Shown here piece by piece: positions 1 through 8,852 of a stretch of 64,000 nt of DNA. Under the pieces are notes generated by a model. It did no database searches and was not told the DNA's origin. It was given only the letters and a program-made list of their open reading frames with translations. Made by a program: the position numbers and the translations under genes. This DNA comes from Lysobacterales bacterium (GTDB lineage: Bacteria > Pseudomonadota > Gammaproteobacteria > Xanthomonadales > Marinicellaceae), in contig JALSHI010000025.1 of the NCBI GenBank assembly GCA_026982315.1, positions 62,001 to 126,000 on the forward strand. Direction: 5' to 3'. Each line of letters opens with the position of its first letter. Within the stretch, counting starts at the first letter, position 1.

Positions 1-1428
1 TTCGGCCAGCCGGGCGGCTTTTTCGATTGCTGCGTCATCCGCCTCCGGTTTGCCATAGGCGATATTGTCGCGCACGCTGCCGTCAAACAGGTAAATGTCC
101 TGGCTCACCAGGCCGATTTGTTCCCGCAGATTATCCAAACAAATATCCTGAATATTGTGTCCGTCCATGTAAATTGCGCCTTGCTGTGGTTGATAGAAGC
201 GCAATAACAGTTTGACCAATGTGCTTTTCCCCGATCCGGTTTGGCCCACCAACGCAACGGTTTTTCCGACCGGAATATGCAGGCTGATATTATCCAGTAC
301 CGGAATTCCCGCAGATTGTTCGTAAGCAAAGGAGACCCCGGAAAATTCCACATTTCCTTGCACGGTCGTGCGGATGCAGTCGCGGTCATCCCGGTTTTCC
401 GGTTCCCCTTCAATCAGGTTCAGCACGCGGCGGGCGGAAGCCATGGCGCGCTCATACAAGTCCATGGTCACCGCCAGGTTGGTAAATGGCCAGAGCAGGC
501 GCTGGGTCAAAAAAACCAATACGCCGTAGGCGCCGACATTCAAGCGGCCAGCCAGGACATCAAGCCCGCCAATCACAAAAGTGGCGAGAAAACCGGCAAG
601 AATGGCCATGCGAATAATGGGAATGAAAGCTGAAGAAATGGCAATGGCTTTGGCATTGGCGCGGCTGTAGGCCGAGGATACGGTTTCCAGTTGACGGAGT
701 TCATGTTCTTCGCGGGTAAAGCTTTTAATGGTGGCGATACCGGCGATATTGTTGCTGATGGTTTTGGCCAGCCGCCCGGCCAGGTCACGCACCCGGGCAT
801 AGCGGGGCTGGGCTTTTTTCTGAAACCAGAATGCCCCGGCAATAATAGCCGGAATGGGCGCAAAGGCCAGCAATGCCAGTTTTGGAGAAACATAAAAAAA
901 CACCGAGCCGACGCCGATCACAGCGGTTAAGACTTGAATCAGATCATTGGCACCGCCATTGAGAAAGCGTTCCAATTGATTGATATCATCATTGAGAATC
1001 GCCGTCAGATTGCCTGAGGACTGAGACTCGAAAAAGGCCATGCTGCGTTTTTGTAAATGACGCCAGGCGTCCAGACGTAAGCGATGCTGCAACTCCTGAG
1101 CCAGATTGCGCCACTTTATGGCATACAAATACTGAAAAACAGACTCGCCCAGCCAGATTAGAAAGGTCAGTCCGGCCAGAAAAAACAATTGCTGCTGTGG
1201 ATTCGTGATGCCAAATCGCGCCAGAAATGAATCTTCCTGCCGAACCACCACATCAATGGCCATGCCAATCAGAATTTCCGGCATGATGTCAAAGAGCTTG
1301 TTAAGCACGGAATACAGGCTGGCCAGCGCCACCTGTTTTTTCAGGTCGCCGGCGTAACGCAACAATCGGCGCAAGGGATGATTAGCCGCGGTTTCAGCAA
1401 GATGCGCGCTGATAGCAGGTGAGTTCAT
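1..1428 (-). CDS. ABC transporter permease/ATP-binding protein, partial (MsbA/exporter type)
   Basis: The reading frame starts at ATG 1428 and stays open for 476 codons to the left edge, so the C-terminus lies outside the window. The first ~330 residues form a hydrophobic exporter-type membrane domain with several transmembrane segments. The nucleotide-binding domain follows, with Walker A GQTGSGKST at residues 395-403 and a Q-loop (GLVSQD) after it. The ABC signature and Walker B fall beyond the edge. One chain carrying membrane and ATPase domains is the half-transporter layout of lipid and drug exporters, working as a homodimer in the inner membrane. The substrate cannot be told. Its ATG overlaps the stop of the DUF3301 gene by 4 bases, so the two are translationally coupled. 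Confidence 0.9.
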   Translation of the reverse strand, partial: MNSPAISAHLAETAANHPLRRLLRYAGDLKKQVALASLYSVLNKLFDIMPEILIGMAIDVVVRQEDSFLARFGITNPQQQLFFLAGLTFLIWLGESVFQYLYAIKWRNLAQELQHRLRLDAWRHLQKRSMAFFESQSSGNLTAILNDDINQLERFLNGGANDLIQVLTAVIGVGSVFFYVSPKLALLAFAPIPAIIAGAFWFQKKAQPRYARVRDLAGRLAKTISNNIAGIATIKSFTREEHELRQLETVSSAYSRANAKAIAISSAFIPIIRMAILAGFLATFVIGGLDVLAGRLNVGAYGVLVFLTQRLLWPFTNLAVTMDLYERAMASARRVLNLIEGEPENRDDRDCIRTTVQGNVEFSGVSFAYEQSAGIPVLDNISLHIPVGKTVALVGQTGSGKSTLVKLLLRFYQPQQGAIYMDGHNIQDICLDNLREQIGLVSQDIYLFDGSVRDNIAYGKPEADDAAIEKAARLAE

Positions 1429-1745
1429 GGATTAATCTGCTCCATATGATCGGGATACCAGAATTGCACGTCCTGGATGCGCGTGCCCAGCATGTGGATG
1501 CTGCCCGGATAGCGTTGGTGGCCATCCACGGTGAACTCAAAAGACCAGCGCCGCTGCCACTGCAATCGGTTGCCGCGCCACAAGGGCTTTAGTTGTTTCA
1601 GTGCCACGCTGTCATCAAGAAAGAGCACACCCTGTTTTGCCGCCATGCGTTTGGCCATGTGACGGGCTTTTTCCCGCGCCTGGGCCTGGTGCAGCCAGAA
1701 CCAGAACAGCAGACCGGCCAGTAAAAGCAGATTCAGTTCAGTCAT
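1425..1745 (-). CDS. DUF3301 domain-containing small membrane-anchored protein
   Basis: This 106-residue protein opens with one hydrophobic segment (about residues 4-18) and continues as a basic, tryptophan-rich soluble part with a run of short beta strands (WSFEFTVDG, YPGSIHMLG). Size and pattern match DUF3301, a family of unknown function common in gammaproteobacteria. It is probably anchored in the inner membrane with the C-terminus in the cytoplasm, because the post-anchor residues are strongly basic (positive-inside rule). It overlaps the downstream ABC exporter gene by 4 bases and lies 60 bases after the DASS transporter on the same strand. The family call is from memory. Confidence 0.7.
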   Translation of the reverse strand: MTELNLLLLAGLLFWFWLHQAQAREKARHMAKRMAAKQGVLFLDDSVALKQLKPLWRGNRLQWQRRWSFEFTVDGHQRYPGSIHMLGTRIQDVQFWYPDHMEQINP

Positions 1746-1805
1746 TGGGGTATTTTATCGGTTTTGTCATGGCGCCTGGTTATTTCTGTTAGCACATTGT
1801 CAGTT

Positions 1806-3218
1806 TTAAATTGCGCTGAGACTGCCATGACGCCAAAAAATGGCAGTCACAATGGTGATAACGGCAACGCCAATCAGGTTAAGCATTACTCCGGTTTTCA
1901 TCATGGCTTGTATCGGCACCTTGCCGCTGCTGAATACAATGGCATTGGGCGGTGTGGCGACAGGCATCATAAAAGCAAAGCTGGCACTGATGGTGGCAGG
2001 CAGCAAAAGCAACAAATAGGGCACATCAAGACCTTTGGCAGAAGCAAGAAGGATCGGCAGGATAATGGCAGTGGTTGCCGTATTGCTATTGATTTCCGTG
2101 GCGAAAGTGACAGCCAGGCATAACACGGCTATGATTGCAATAACCGGCAAGCCATTCAACGCCTCCAGTTGGCTGGCCAGGGTCTCACTGAGACCGCTGG
2201 CACTAAATGCCTTGGCAATGCTGATACCTGCCGCAAACAGCAGCAGAACACCCCAGGGGATATTTTGTGCTTCTTCCCAGCGTAGCAGTTTTTGTCCTCT
2301 GGCATCCGGGAGAGCAAACAGGGAAAAGGCGGCCAGCAAGGCGATGTTGGCGTCAGAGGCATAGGGTAATCCCACCATCTGCGACCAGCCGCCAAAAGGC
2401 TGGTTGCGAAACATCCATAACATGGCGGTTACGGCAAACACCGCCAAAATTCTTTTCTGGCGGGAATCCGGTGGCTCAGTCGCTGGTAAGCGAATGTGTT
2501 GCTGGTTCGGCAGTTTTCTGGTCAGAAACCGATACACGACCAGCCCCATCGATAACGCGATAGGCGCCGTCCAACCCATCCACTGTAAAAAATTCACAGA
2601 CAGATCATGTTGTCGCAGTGTTTCCAGCAAAAGCAGATTGGGTGGCGTGCCAATGGGGGTCAGAATGCCGCCAATACTGGCGCCATAGGCCACAGCCAAT
2701 AAAGCGGCAATGGTGAGCCGGGGGGATTGTGATGTCTCTGTGGCGGCCAGGGCAATGGGCAGGAGCATCAAGGCTGTGGCAGTGTTGGATATCCACATGC
2801 TCAGCCCGGCAGCGGCCAGAATGAGACCCAAAATCAGTCGTCGTGGCCGGTCAGCGCCCACCTTATGCAAAAGGTGCTGAGCCAGATAACGGTGTGTGTG
2901 GGAGGCAGACAGGGCCTGCGAAATAATAAAACCGCCAAGCATTAACAAAATCAGCGGGTTACCGTAGGCGCTGGCGATTTGTTCCGGTGTCAGAATCCCC
3001 AAGAGAGGGAAGACGCTCAGTGGTAAAAGTGAAGCGGCGGGAATCGGTAGAATTTCAGTCAGCCATAACCAGGCAGTCAGAAAGGTAATGAGCGCCGTTG
3101 TCCGCTGCGCCGCAGGCAAATCAGAAAAACCGATGATGAGTATGCCTGTGACCAGGAGAAGCATGAAAACCTGGATCCTGAAACCTTTTCTCGGGTTTAC
3201 AAATGTTAATTTAGACAC
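1806..3218 (-). CDS. SLC13/DASS family sodium:anion (dicarboxylate-type) symporter
   Basis: A 470-residue polytopic inner-membrane carrier. It has the duplicated DASS signatures: SNTATALMLLP with GTPPNLLL in the first half, and NSNTATTAIILP with ATPPNAIVF in the second. These paired SNT and TPPN motifs bind Na+ and a carboxylate in the family, whose members import C4-dicarboxylates, citrate or sulfate. The substrate is not decidable here. The chosen start is GTG 3218, preceded by AAGGA about 11 bases upstream; a Met at residue 19 is an alternative. It is transcribed away from the lipase gene across a 92-base divergent spacer. Confidence 0.88.
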   Translation of the reverse strand: MSKLTFVNPRKGFRIQVFMLLLVTGILIIGFSDLPAAQRTTALITFLTAWLWLTEILPIPAASLLPLSVFPLLGILTPEQIASAYGNPLILLMLGGFIISQALSASHTHRYLAQHLLHKVGADRPRRLILGLILAAAGLSMWISNTATALMLLPIALAATETSQSPRLTIAALLAVAYGASIGGILTPIGTPPNLLLLETLRQHDLSVNFLQWMGWTAPIALSMGLVVYRFLTRKLPNQQHIRLPATEPPDSRQKRILAVFAVTAMLWMFRNQPFGGWSQMVGLPYASDANIALLAAFSLFALPDARGQKLLRWEEAQNIPWGVLLLFAAGISIAKAFSASGLSETLASQLEALNGLPVIAIIAVLCLAVTFATEINSNTATTAIILPILLASAKGLDVPYLLLLLPATISASFAFMMPVATPPNAIVFSSGKVPIQAMMKTGVMLNLIGVAVITIVTAIFWRHGSLSAI

Positions 3219-3249
3219 GGCTAATTTAATTCCTTTTGGCGATAAAGCC

Positions 3250-3279
3250 TTGCAATTCTACCCCGGAAAAAAATAAGAT
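3250..3279 (+). promoter_or_regulatory. Candidate sigma-70 promoter for the lipase/DUF1302/DUF1329 unit
   Basis: TTGCAA (3250-3255) and TAAGAT (3274-3279) are separated by 18 bases, about 30 bases upstream of the lipase start codon. The start codon has a good ribosome site, AAGGGGA, about 7 bases before it. The match is moderate and was made by eye. Confidence 0.4.
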
Positions 3280-3310
3280 AGAGCAGTTAATTAACAAGGG
3301 GACATAACCA

Positions 3311-5431
3311 ATGCGACTCAAATCGATACTGCTCATTTCTTTCATGGCCATTTTGCTGCAAGCGTGCAGCAGCAGTAGCAATGCACCACGCGCCACGCCA
3401 GCACCACCGGCCACCAATCCGGATGGGACACCCGTAACCGGTGTTTTGACAGCTAAGTATGACCCTACGGCGGGTATCCTGCCTTTTCCAAACAATCTGT
3501 TTTTCAAAGGCACCACCGACTTAACCATCAATTTACCGGTGGATGACCCCACCAATCTGGGTGACCCGAAAGTCGCATTGAATGCCCTGGATGGTTTCAG
3601 CACCACAGCGCCATGGTCCGAGACTTTCTCCAAACCGGTTAACGCCTCATCGGTGGTCCCCGGTCAAAGTGTTCGTATGTTTAAGGTGACACTCACCGGC
3701 CCGGGGGGGGCAGTGGTCAGCGTTGATGAAGAACTCATCTCCGGGGTGCACTATGTGGCAACCGCCGCTGGCGATGGCTCCACGGTGGCCATTGTACCTT
3801 TGGCGCCCATGGAACAGGTCAAAAGCTACATGGCGGTGATGACTAATGATATTACCGACACAAACGGAAATGCCGCCACACCGGATCAAACCTATTTTCT
3901 GGCCAAGCGCACAGCACCATTAGTGGATGCAAATGGCAATAGCACCGATCCATTGATTTCTGATGCCACCGCGCAGGCGCTGGAACCTTTGCGGCAACTG
4001 GTCAATTCGCAGGAAGCCGCCGCTGAAGCAGCCGGTATCCCGCGTGACAAAATCGTGGTTTCCTGGACGGCCACCACGCAATCCATCACTCCGGTCTTGA
4101 GCGCAGTCCGGTCAACAATCCAGCCATCCCAAGCCACGATGGCACCTACCGGTATGACGACGGCTGCGGTCATTCCAGGCAGTGCTGGACCGGCTGACAT
4201 TTATATCGGCGTTATCGCTTTGCCTTACTATCTCAAAGCGGCCACGCACCCACAGGATCCAGCGCCATTACAATATCCTTGGCAGGCGGCGCCTGGTGCC
4301 TATGTGCCACCGTTTAACCAGTTTGGACTGGATCCAACATCAACAAATCTGACATATGCCAATCCGTTTCCGGTTATGACGCAAATGGTCAATGTACCGG
4401 TGCTGATGACGGTTCCCAATGCCGCATCAGGTATGACCAAACCGGCTGAAGGCTGGCCGGTGGTCATTTTTCAGCATGGTATTACCCGTAACCGCCTGGA
4501 CATGCTGGCCATCGCTGATACCATGGCAAGCATTGGTTACGCCGTGATCGCCATTGACACCGCCTTGCATGGTGTGACAGACCCCAGCAATCCGTTTTAT
4601 GTGGAAAACACACCCTTTGGCGCTATTGCTGATGAGCGCACTTTTGACCTGGACCTGGTGGATAATGCCACTGGCGCTCCCGGTCCTGATGGGGTTGTCG
4701 ACAGTTCAGGATCGCACTTTATCAACCTGTCCAATCTGCTGGTGTCTCGGGACAATGTGCGGCAAACGGTAGCGGACCTGTTCACGGTGACCGCAACCAT
4801 TCCGACCATTGATCTGGATGGTGATGCAACTCCAGACTTAAATGGAGCCAATATTCGTTTTGTGGGGCAGTCTCTGGGGGCCATGATTGGCACTGACTTT
4901 CTGGCGTTGGAACCCAACGTCACGACAGGTACCCTTAATGTGCCCGGTGGCGGCATTGCCCGCTTGCTGGACGGCTCGCCCACATTTGGCCCGCGTATTC
5001 GTGCCGGACTGGCGGCAGCCGGTGTGGAGCCTGGCACGCCGGCATACGATAGCTTCATGGTGGTTACGCAAACCGTTGTTGACTCTGCTGACCCAATCAA
5101 TTACGGCGAATTGGCGGCAACCACCAACAATATTTTGTTGCAGGAAGTCTTGGGCGATACAGTGATTACCAATACTGTTCCCGGTGCTCCCTTGTCTGGC
5201 ACAGAACCGCTGATTCGCACCATGGGACTGCCCTCCATTGTAGAAACCACGGTCAACCCGTCAGGGGTTGATGGGGCAGTGCGATTTACCGAAGGCAGCC
5301 ATGGCTCCCTGTTGAGCCCCGCAGCGTCGGTAGCGGCCACCATTGAAATGCAAACTGAAATGGCCAGCATGACAGCCAGCGGGGGCACTTTGGTGCAAGT
5401 GGCGAATCCAGCAGTCATTGTGACTGAATAA
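3311..5431 (+). CDS. Surface lipoprotein lipase, VolA/Pla-1/cef type
   Basis: This 706-residue protein starts with a lipoprotein signal peptide whose lipobox (LLQAC) puts the lipidated cysteine at residue 19, followed by a Ser-rich linker. The N-terminal part resembles the bacterial virulence-factor lipase N-terminal domain (LPFPNNLFF, DGFSTTAPW). The C-terminal half is an alpha/beta hydrolase: VVIFQHGITRNR begins the core and the nucleophile elbow GQSLGA places the catalytic serine at residue 521. Related lipases act outside the cell on lysophospholipids or triacylglycerols and feed fatty acids to uptake systems. It heads a tight same-strand run, with the DUF1302 barrel gene 14 bases downstream. 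A run of eight G (3703-3710) sits in the coding region near codon 131. The exact substrate is not deducible. Confidence 0.87.
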   Translation: MRLKSILLISFMAILLQACSSSSNAPRATPAPPATNPDGTPVTGVLTAKYDPTAGILPFPNNLFFKGTTDLTINLPVDDPTNLGDPKVALNALDGFSTTAPWSETFSKPVNASSVVPGQSVRMFKVTLTGPGGAVVSVDEELISGVHYVATAAGDGSTVAIVPLAPMEQVKSYMAVMTNDITDTNGNAATPDQTYFLAKRTAPLVDANGNSTDPLISDATAQALEPLRQLVNSQEAAAEAAGIPRDKIVVSWTATTQSITPVLSAVRSTIQPSQATMAPTGMTTAAVIPGSAGPADIYIGVIALPYYLKAATHPQDPAPLQYPWQAAPGAYVPPFNQFGLDPTSTNLTYANPFPVMTQMVNVPVLMTVPNAASGMTKPAEGWPVVIFQHGITRNRLDMLAIADTMASIGYAVIAIDTALHGVTDPSNPFYVENTPFGAIADERTFDLDLVDNATGAPGPDGVVDSSGSHFINLSNLLVSRDNVRQTVADLFTVTATIPTIDLDGDATPDLNGANIRFVGQSLGAMIGTDFLALEPNVTTGTLNVPGGGIARLLDGSPTFGPRIRAGLAAAGVEPGTPAYDSFMVVTQTVVDSADPINYGELAATTNNILLQEVLGDTVITNTVPGAPLSGTEPLIRTMGLPSIVETTVNPSGVDGAVRFTEGSHGSLLSPAASVAATIEMQTEMASMTASGGTLVQVANPAVIVTE

Positions 5432-5445
5432 GGGAGGAGACGAAG

Positions 5446-7344
5446 ATGAAAAAGTATCAAGTACAGTCTGCTCCAGCCACATTCAAAGAGGGTAACAGCA
5501 TGAACAACATTAAACATAACCGTTTGCACATAGCCATTAAAGTGGCTATGGCCGTGGCTGGTTTGAGCCTGGTTTCTACCGCCGGCGCCGTGAGCTGGAA
5601 AAAAGGGGATTTTAGCGCCAGTTGGGATACGACAGTTTCCTATGGGGTGTCAGTTCGGGTCGAAGACCGGGACGACAACCTGGTGGGCAAGGCCAATCTG
5701 AACCCGTTAGTGGGCACTTTGCCCTTGCCGGAACAAATCGCCCATCCGGGCCGCTTCTCGGTGAACTCCGATGATGGCAATCTGAATTACGACAAGGGGG
5801 AATTGTTTTCCAATGCCATCAAGCTCACTACCGAGTTTGGGTTCAGTTACAAGTCATGGGGCGGTTTTTTCCGGGGCACGGCATTTTATGACTTTGAAAA
5901 TGACCCGCGGAAAGAGTTATCCGATACAGCCAAGGAATTCGTTGGTCACCGGGCGCGCTTGCTGGATGCATTTATTTACAAGGACTTTCGTATTGGCAAC
6001 CATGCGGGCACGGTTCGTCTCGGGAGGCAGGTGGTCAGTTGGGGCGAAAGTACCTTTATTCAGCAGGGTATTAATGTTATCAACCCGGTGGATGTCTCCA
6101 AACTGCGTGTGGCAGGGGCCGAGCTTAAAGAAGCCTTTTTGCCCATTGACATGGTATATGGTTCCATTGACCTGACACAGAACCTGTCCATGGAAGCGGT
6201 CTACATGCTGGAATTCGAACAGATTGACCCTGACCCGGCTGGCACCTATTTTTCCACCAATGATTTCGCCACCCCTGGTGGCGAATATGTCATGCTGGGA
6301 TTTGGACTGGTGCCGCAATACAGCAGCATCCCGGCCTTGAGCCAAATTCCCGGCACAGAGCCACTGATCGCCACCATTCAGAATGCCACCATTTTCCGCA
6401 GATATGTCAAGGGCGCTTCTGACTATGGCCAATATGGTCTGGCGTTCAAATATTACGCCGCTGCGCTGAATGACACCGAGTTTGGGCTGTATTATCTGCG
6501 TTATCATAGCCGGCTGCCGTTGATTTCTGCGGTCACATTGACCAACACTTCACCATCCAGCGGCGCATACTTTATTGAATACCCGGAGGACATCAACCTG
6601 TATGGCCTCAGCTTTAACACAAACATTGGTGATACAGGCATTTCCTTGCAGGGTGAATTAAGCTATCGCGATAATGTGCCCCTGCAAGTGGATGACGTGG
6701 AGCTGCTGTTCGCCGCTTTGAGCCCGCTGAATCCCCTGATTCCGGAACCGGCCTTGCGGTTCACCTCTCAGTTGGGTGAATATGGGCCGGGTGAAACAAT
6801 TCGCGGTTGGGAACGGCATAAAATGTCGCAACTGCAATTTACAGCCACCAAGCTGTTTGGTCCAAGCCAATGGTTGGGCACCGATCAGGCGGTGTTGCTG
6901 GGTGAAATCGGTTTTACGCAAGTATGGGATTTGCCTGCTCCGGAAGTTTTGCGCTATAACGGTCCGGGAACCGATACTGGTGGCGGGCCCAGTGCAGTCA
7001 CTGGCGGTAATTTGCGCAACCCGGTCACTGAGCCACGCAAGTGGTTCGCTACGCCATTTTCCTGGGGATATCGCCTGATTACCCGTCTGGACTACAATAA
7101 TGCCTTTGGGACACCGGTTAACTTATTCCCCCGGCTGGCGTTTAACCATGATGTTCAGGGCGTCACGCCAGGCCCAGGCGGCAATTTTGTTGAAGGCCGC
7201 AAGTCACTGACCGTGGGTCTGGCTGCCACTTATTTGGAAAAGTGGGGCGCTGACCTGAGCTATACGGCCTTCCTGGGTAGCGACCGGCATTACCTGTTGC
7301 ATGACCGTGATTACGTATCTTTCAATATCAAGTACTCTTTCTAG
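5446..7344 (+). CDS. DUF1302 family outer-membrane beta-barrel protein
   Basis: A 632-residue exported protein. The first ATG (5446) has a strong ribosome site (AGGGAGGAG) and gives a long N-region; a second ATG at 5500 would give a standard signal peptide ending near STAGA. The mature part alternates hydrophobic and polar residues, is rich in Gly, Tyr and Phe, and ends in the aromatic strand FNIKYSF with terminal Phe, as expected for an outer-membrane barrel inserted by BAM. The motif LGRQVVSWGESTFIQQG is typical of DUF1302 as I know it. In many gammaproteobacteria this family sits beside DUF1329, YCF48 and MMPL genes, as here. The function is not established; a channel for lipids or hydrophobic molecules is an inference. 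Confidence 0.88.
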   Translation: MKKYQVQSAPATFKEGNSMNNIKHNRLHIAIKVAMAVAGLSLVSTAGAVSWKKGDFSASWDTTVSYGVSVRVEDRDDNLVGKANLNPLVGTLPLPEQIAHPGRFSVNSDDGNLNYDKGELFSNAIKLTTEFGFSYKSWGGFFRGTAFYDFENDPRKELSDTAKEFVGHRARLLDAFIYKDFRIGNHAGTVRLGRQVVSWGESTFIQQGINVINPVDVSKLRVAGAELKEAFLPIDMVYGSIDLTQNLSMEAVYMLEFEQIDPDPAGTYFSTNDFATPGGEYVMLGFGLVPQYSSIPALSQIPGTEPLIATIQNATIFRRYVKGASDYGQYGLAFKYYAAALNDTEFGLYYLRYHSRLPLISAVTLTNTSPSSGAYFIEYPEDINLYGLSFNTNIGDTGISLQGELSYRDNVPLQVDDVELLFAALSPLNPLIPEPALRFTSQLGEYGPGETIRGWERHKMSQLQFTATKLFGPSQWLGTDQAVLLGEIGFTQVWDLPAPEVLRYNGPGTDTGGGPSAVTGGNLRNPVTEPRKWFATPFSWGYRLITRLDYNNAFGTPVNLFPRLAFNHDVQGVTPGPGGNFVEGRKSLTVGLAATYLEKWGADLSYTAFLGSDRHYLLHDRDYVSFNIKYSF

Positions 7345-7364
7345 GAACACAGGGGACAACAACT

Positions 7365-8726
7365 ATGGACTTTAAAAATAAAACGCTGGCAGTGGCTCTT
7401 GGCTGTGTCTTCCTTTCGGGTTTGGCGAATGCCGGAGCCAAACCCGACCAGGTTGAACGCCTGGGAAAAGACCTGACGCCAGTTGGTGCTGAACGCGCTG
7501 GCACGGCCGATGGCCTGGTTCCGGAGTGGACTGGTGGTATTACCCAACCTCCGGCGGGATTCAAAAAAGGTGATCACCATCCGGACCCCTATGCGGGAGA
7601 AAAACCGAATCTGGTGATTACCGCCAAAAACTACAGCCAGTACCTGGACAAGCTCTCGCCTGGTCAGGTCGCCATGTTCAAGAAATATCCGGATACCTTT
7701 GTCATGAATGTGTATCCTTCGCACCGGAGTGCGTCATTTCCTCAGCGAACCTATGAAATGACCGCCAAGAATGGCGCGACCGGCAAACTGGTGGCTGATG
7801 GTGAAGGTGTGGCTGATGTGGCGGAGGGTTTTCCGTTTCCTTTTCCCGAGGATCCGAAGGAATTGATGTGGAACCACAAAATGAAGTACAAGGGTCTGGG
7901 AGGTGTCCGTTATAACAACCAGGCCGCGCCCACAGCCAGCGGCGCCTACACCATGATCAAACTGCGTGAGGAATTGCTGGGTAAGTACTACTGGCCCGGA
8001 ATGACGCTGGATGATCTGAATAATGTTCTGCTGTATTTTTATCAGGAAGTAGAAGCGCCAGCCCGTTTGGCAGGCAGCGTATTGTTGGTTCATGAAACCC
8101 TGAACCAATTGAAGCAGCCTCGACAAGCCTGGGTTTATAACCCCGGTCAGCGCCGCGTGCGCCGTGCGCCGAACGTGGCTTATGATAATCCCGGCACCGC
8201 CTCGGACGGCTTGCGAACCAGTGATATGTATGACATGTTCAATGGCGCCATGGACCGGTTTGACTGGAAAATTGTCGGCAAAAAAGTCATGTATGTGCCG
8301 TATAACGCCTATAAATTACATGCCGCTGACATTGATTTCGATGATCTTATTAAACCTGGCCACATGAACCCGAAGTATGTTCGCTATGAGCCCCATCGCG
8401 TGTGGATTGTTGAGGCGAATCTGAAGCCTGGCAAACGCCATATCAACAAGCGCCGCACTTTTTATCTGGATGAAGATTCCTACCAGATTCTCATGACCGA
8501 TCACTATGACAAGCGTGGCGAGCTCTGGCGTTATTCCGAAGGGCATCCTATTAACTATTACGAAGTTCCCACCTTCTGGACCACCGTGGAGGCGCACCAT
8601 GATTTACAAAATGGCCGTTATCTGCTCATGGGGCTAGACAATCATGATCCGGTCAATGTCTTTGATCAGAAATTGAATGAAGCCGATTTTACGCCTCAGG
8701 CGCTGCGTAAACGGGGCCGTCGCTAA
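7365..8726 (+). CDS. DUF1329 family periplasmic protein (LolA/LolB-like fold expected)
   Basis: A 453-residue protein with a signal peptide cleaved after about residue 23 (SGLANA). The conserved family opening follows (LGKDLTPVGAERAGTADG, IPEW-like VPEWTGGI). Later motifs YNPGQRRVRRAP and WIVEANLKPG, plus HDLQNGRYLLMGL near the C-terminus, fit DUF1329. To my knowledge the family is grouped with the LolA/LolB-like fold, a hydrophobic half-barrel that carries acyl chains through the periplasm. It starts 20 bases after the DUF1302 gene, and a terminator follows it, so lipase-DUF1302-DUF1329 probably form one transcript. Role as the soluble carrier between pump and barrel is an inference. Confidence 0.88.
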   Translation: MDFKNKTLAVALGCVFLSGLANAGAKPDQVERLGKDLTPVGAERAGTADGLVPEWTGGITQPPAGFKKGDHHPDPYAGEKPNLVITAKNYSQYLDKLSPGQVAMFKKYPDTFVMNVYPSHRSASFPQRTYEMTAKNGATGKLVADGEGVADVAEGFPFPFPEDPKELMWNHKMKYKGLGGVRYNNQAAPTASGAYTMIKLREELLGKYYWPGMTLDDLNNVLLYFYQEVEAPARLAGSVLLVHETLNQLKQPRQAWVYNPGQRRVRRAPNVAYDNPGTASDGLRTSDMYDMFNGAMDRFDWKIVGKKVMYVPYNAYKLHAADIDFDDLIKPGHMNPKYVRYEPHRVWIVEANLKPGKRHINKRRTFYLDEDSYQILMTDHYDKRGELWRYSEGHPINYYEVPTFWTTVEAHHDLQNGRYLLMGLDNHDPVNVFDQKLNEADFTPQALRKRGRR

Positions 8727-8762
8727 ATTTCTGTCATGATATGGCATGAACTTATGGCTTTG

Positions 8763-8795
8763 AAGAAGGTTGGCCCTGGTCGACCTTCTTTTTTT
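8763..8795 (+). terminator. Intrinsic terminator after the DUF1329 gene
   Basis: An inverted repeat AAGAAGGT / ACCTTCTT (8763-8770 and 8783-8790) closes a 12-base loop and is followed by further T residues to 8795. It separates the lipase-DUF1302-DUF1329 transcript from the YCF48-MMPL unit. Confidence 0.7.
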
Positions 8796-8827
8796 GCTGA
8801 CCCTTTGTGTTAAAGGGATTGTTTTGC

Positions 8828-8837
8828 TGCTATAAAT
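8828..8837 (+). promoter_or_regulatory. Extended -10 promoter for YCF48-MMPL(-gspLMN)
   Basis: TGC-TATAAAT at 8828-8837 is a near-consensus extended -10 element, 16 bases before the YCF48 start codon and just downstream of the preceding terminator. No good -35 was seen at 17 bases, which an extended -10 can tolerate. It suggests the second half of the cluster has its own promoter with a very short leader. Confidence 0.5.
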
Positions 8838-8852
8838 ACGACTGGACAAGCC

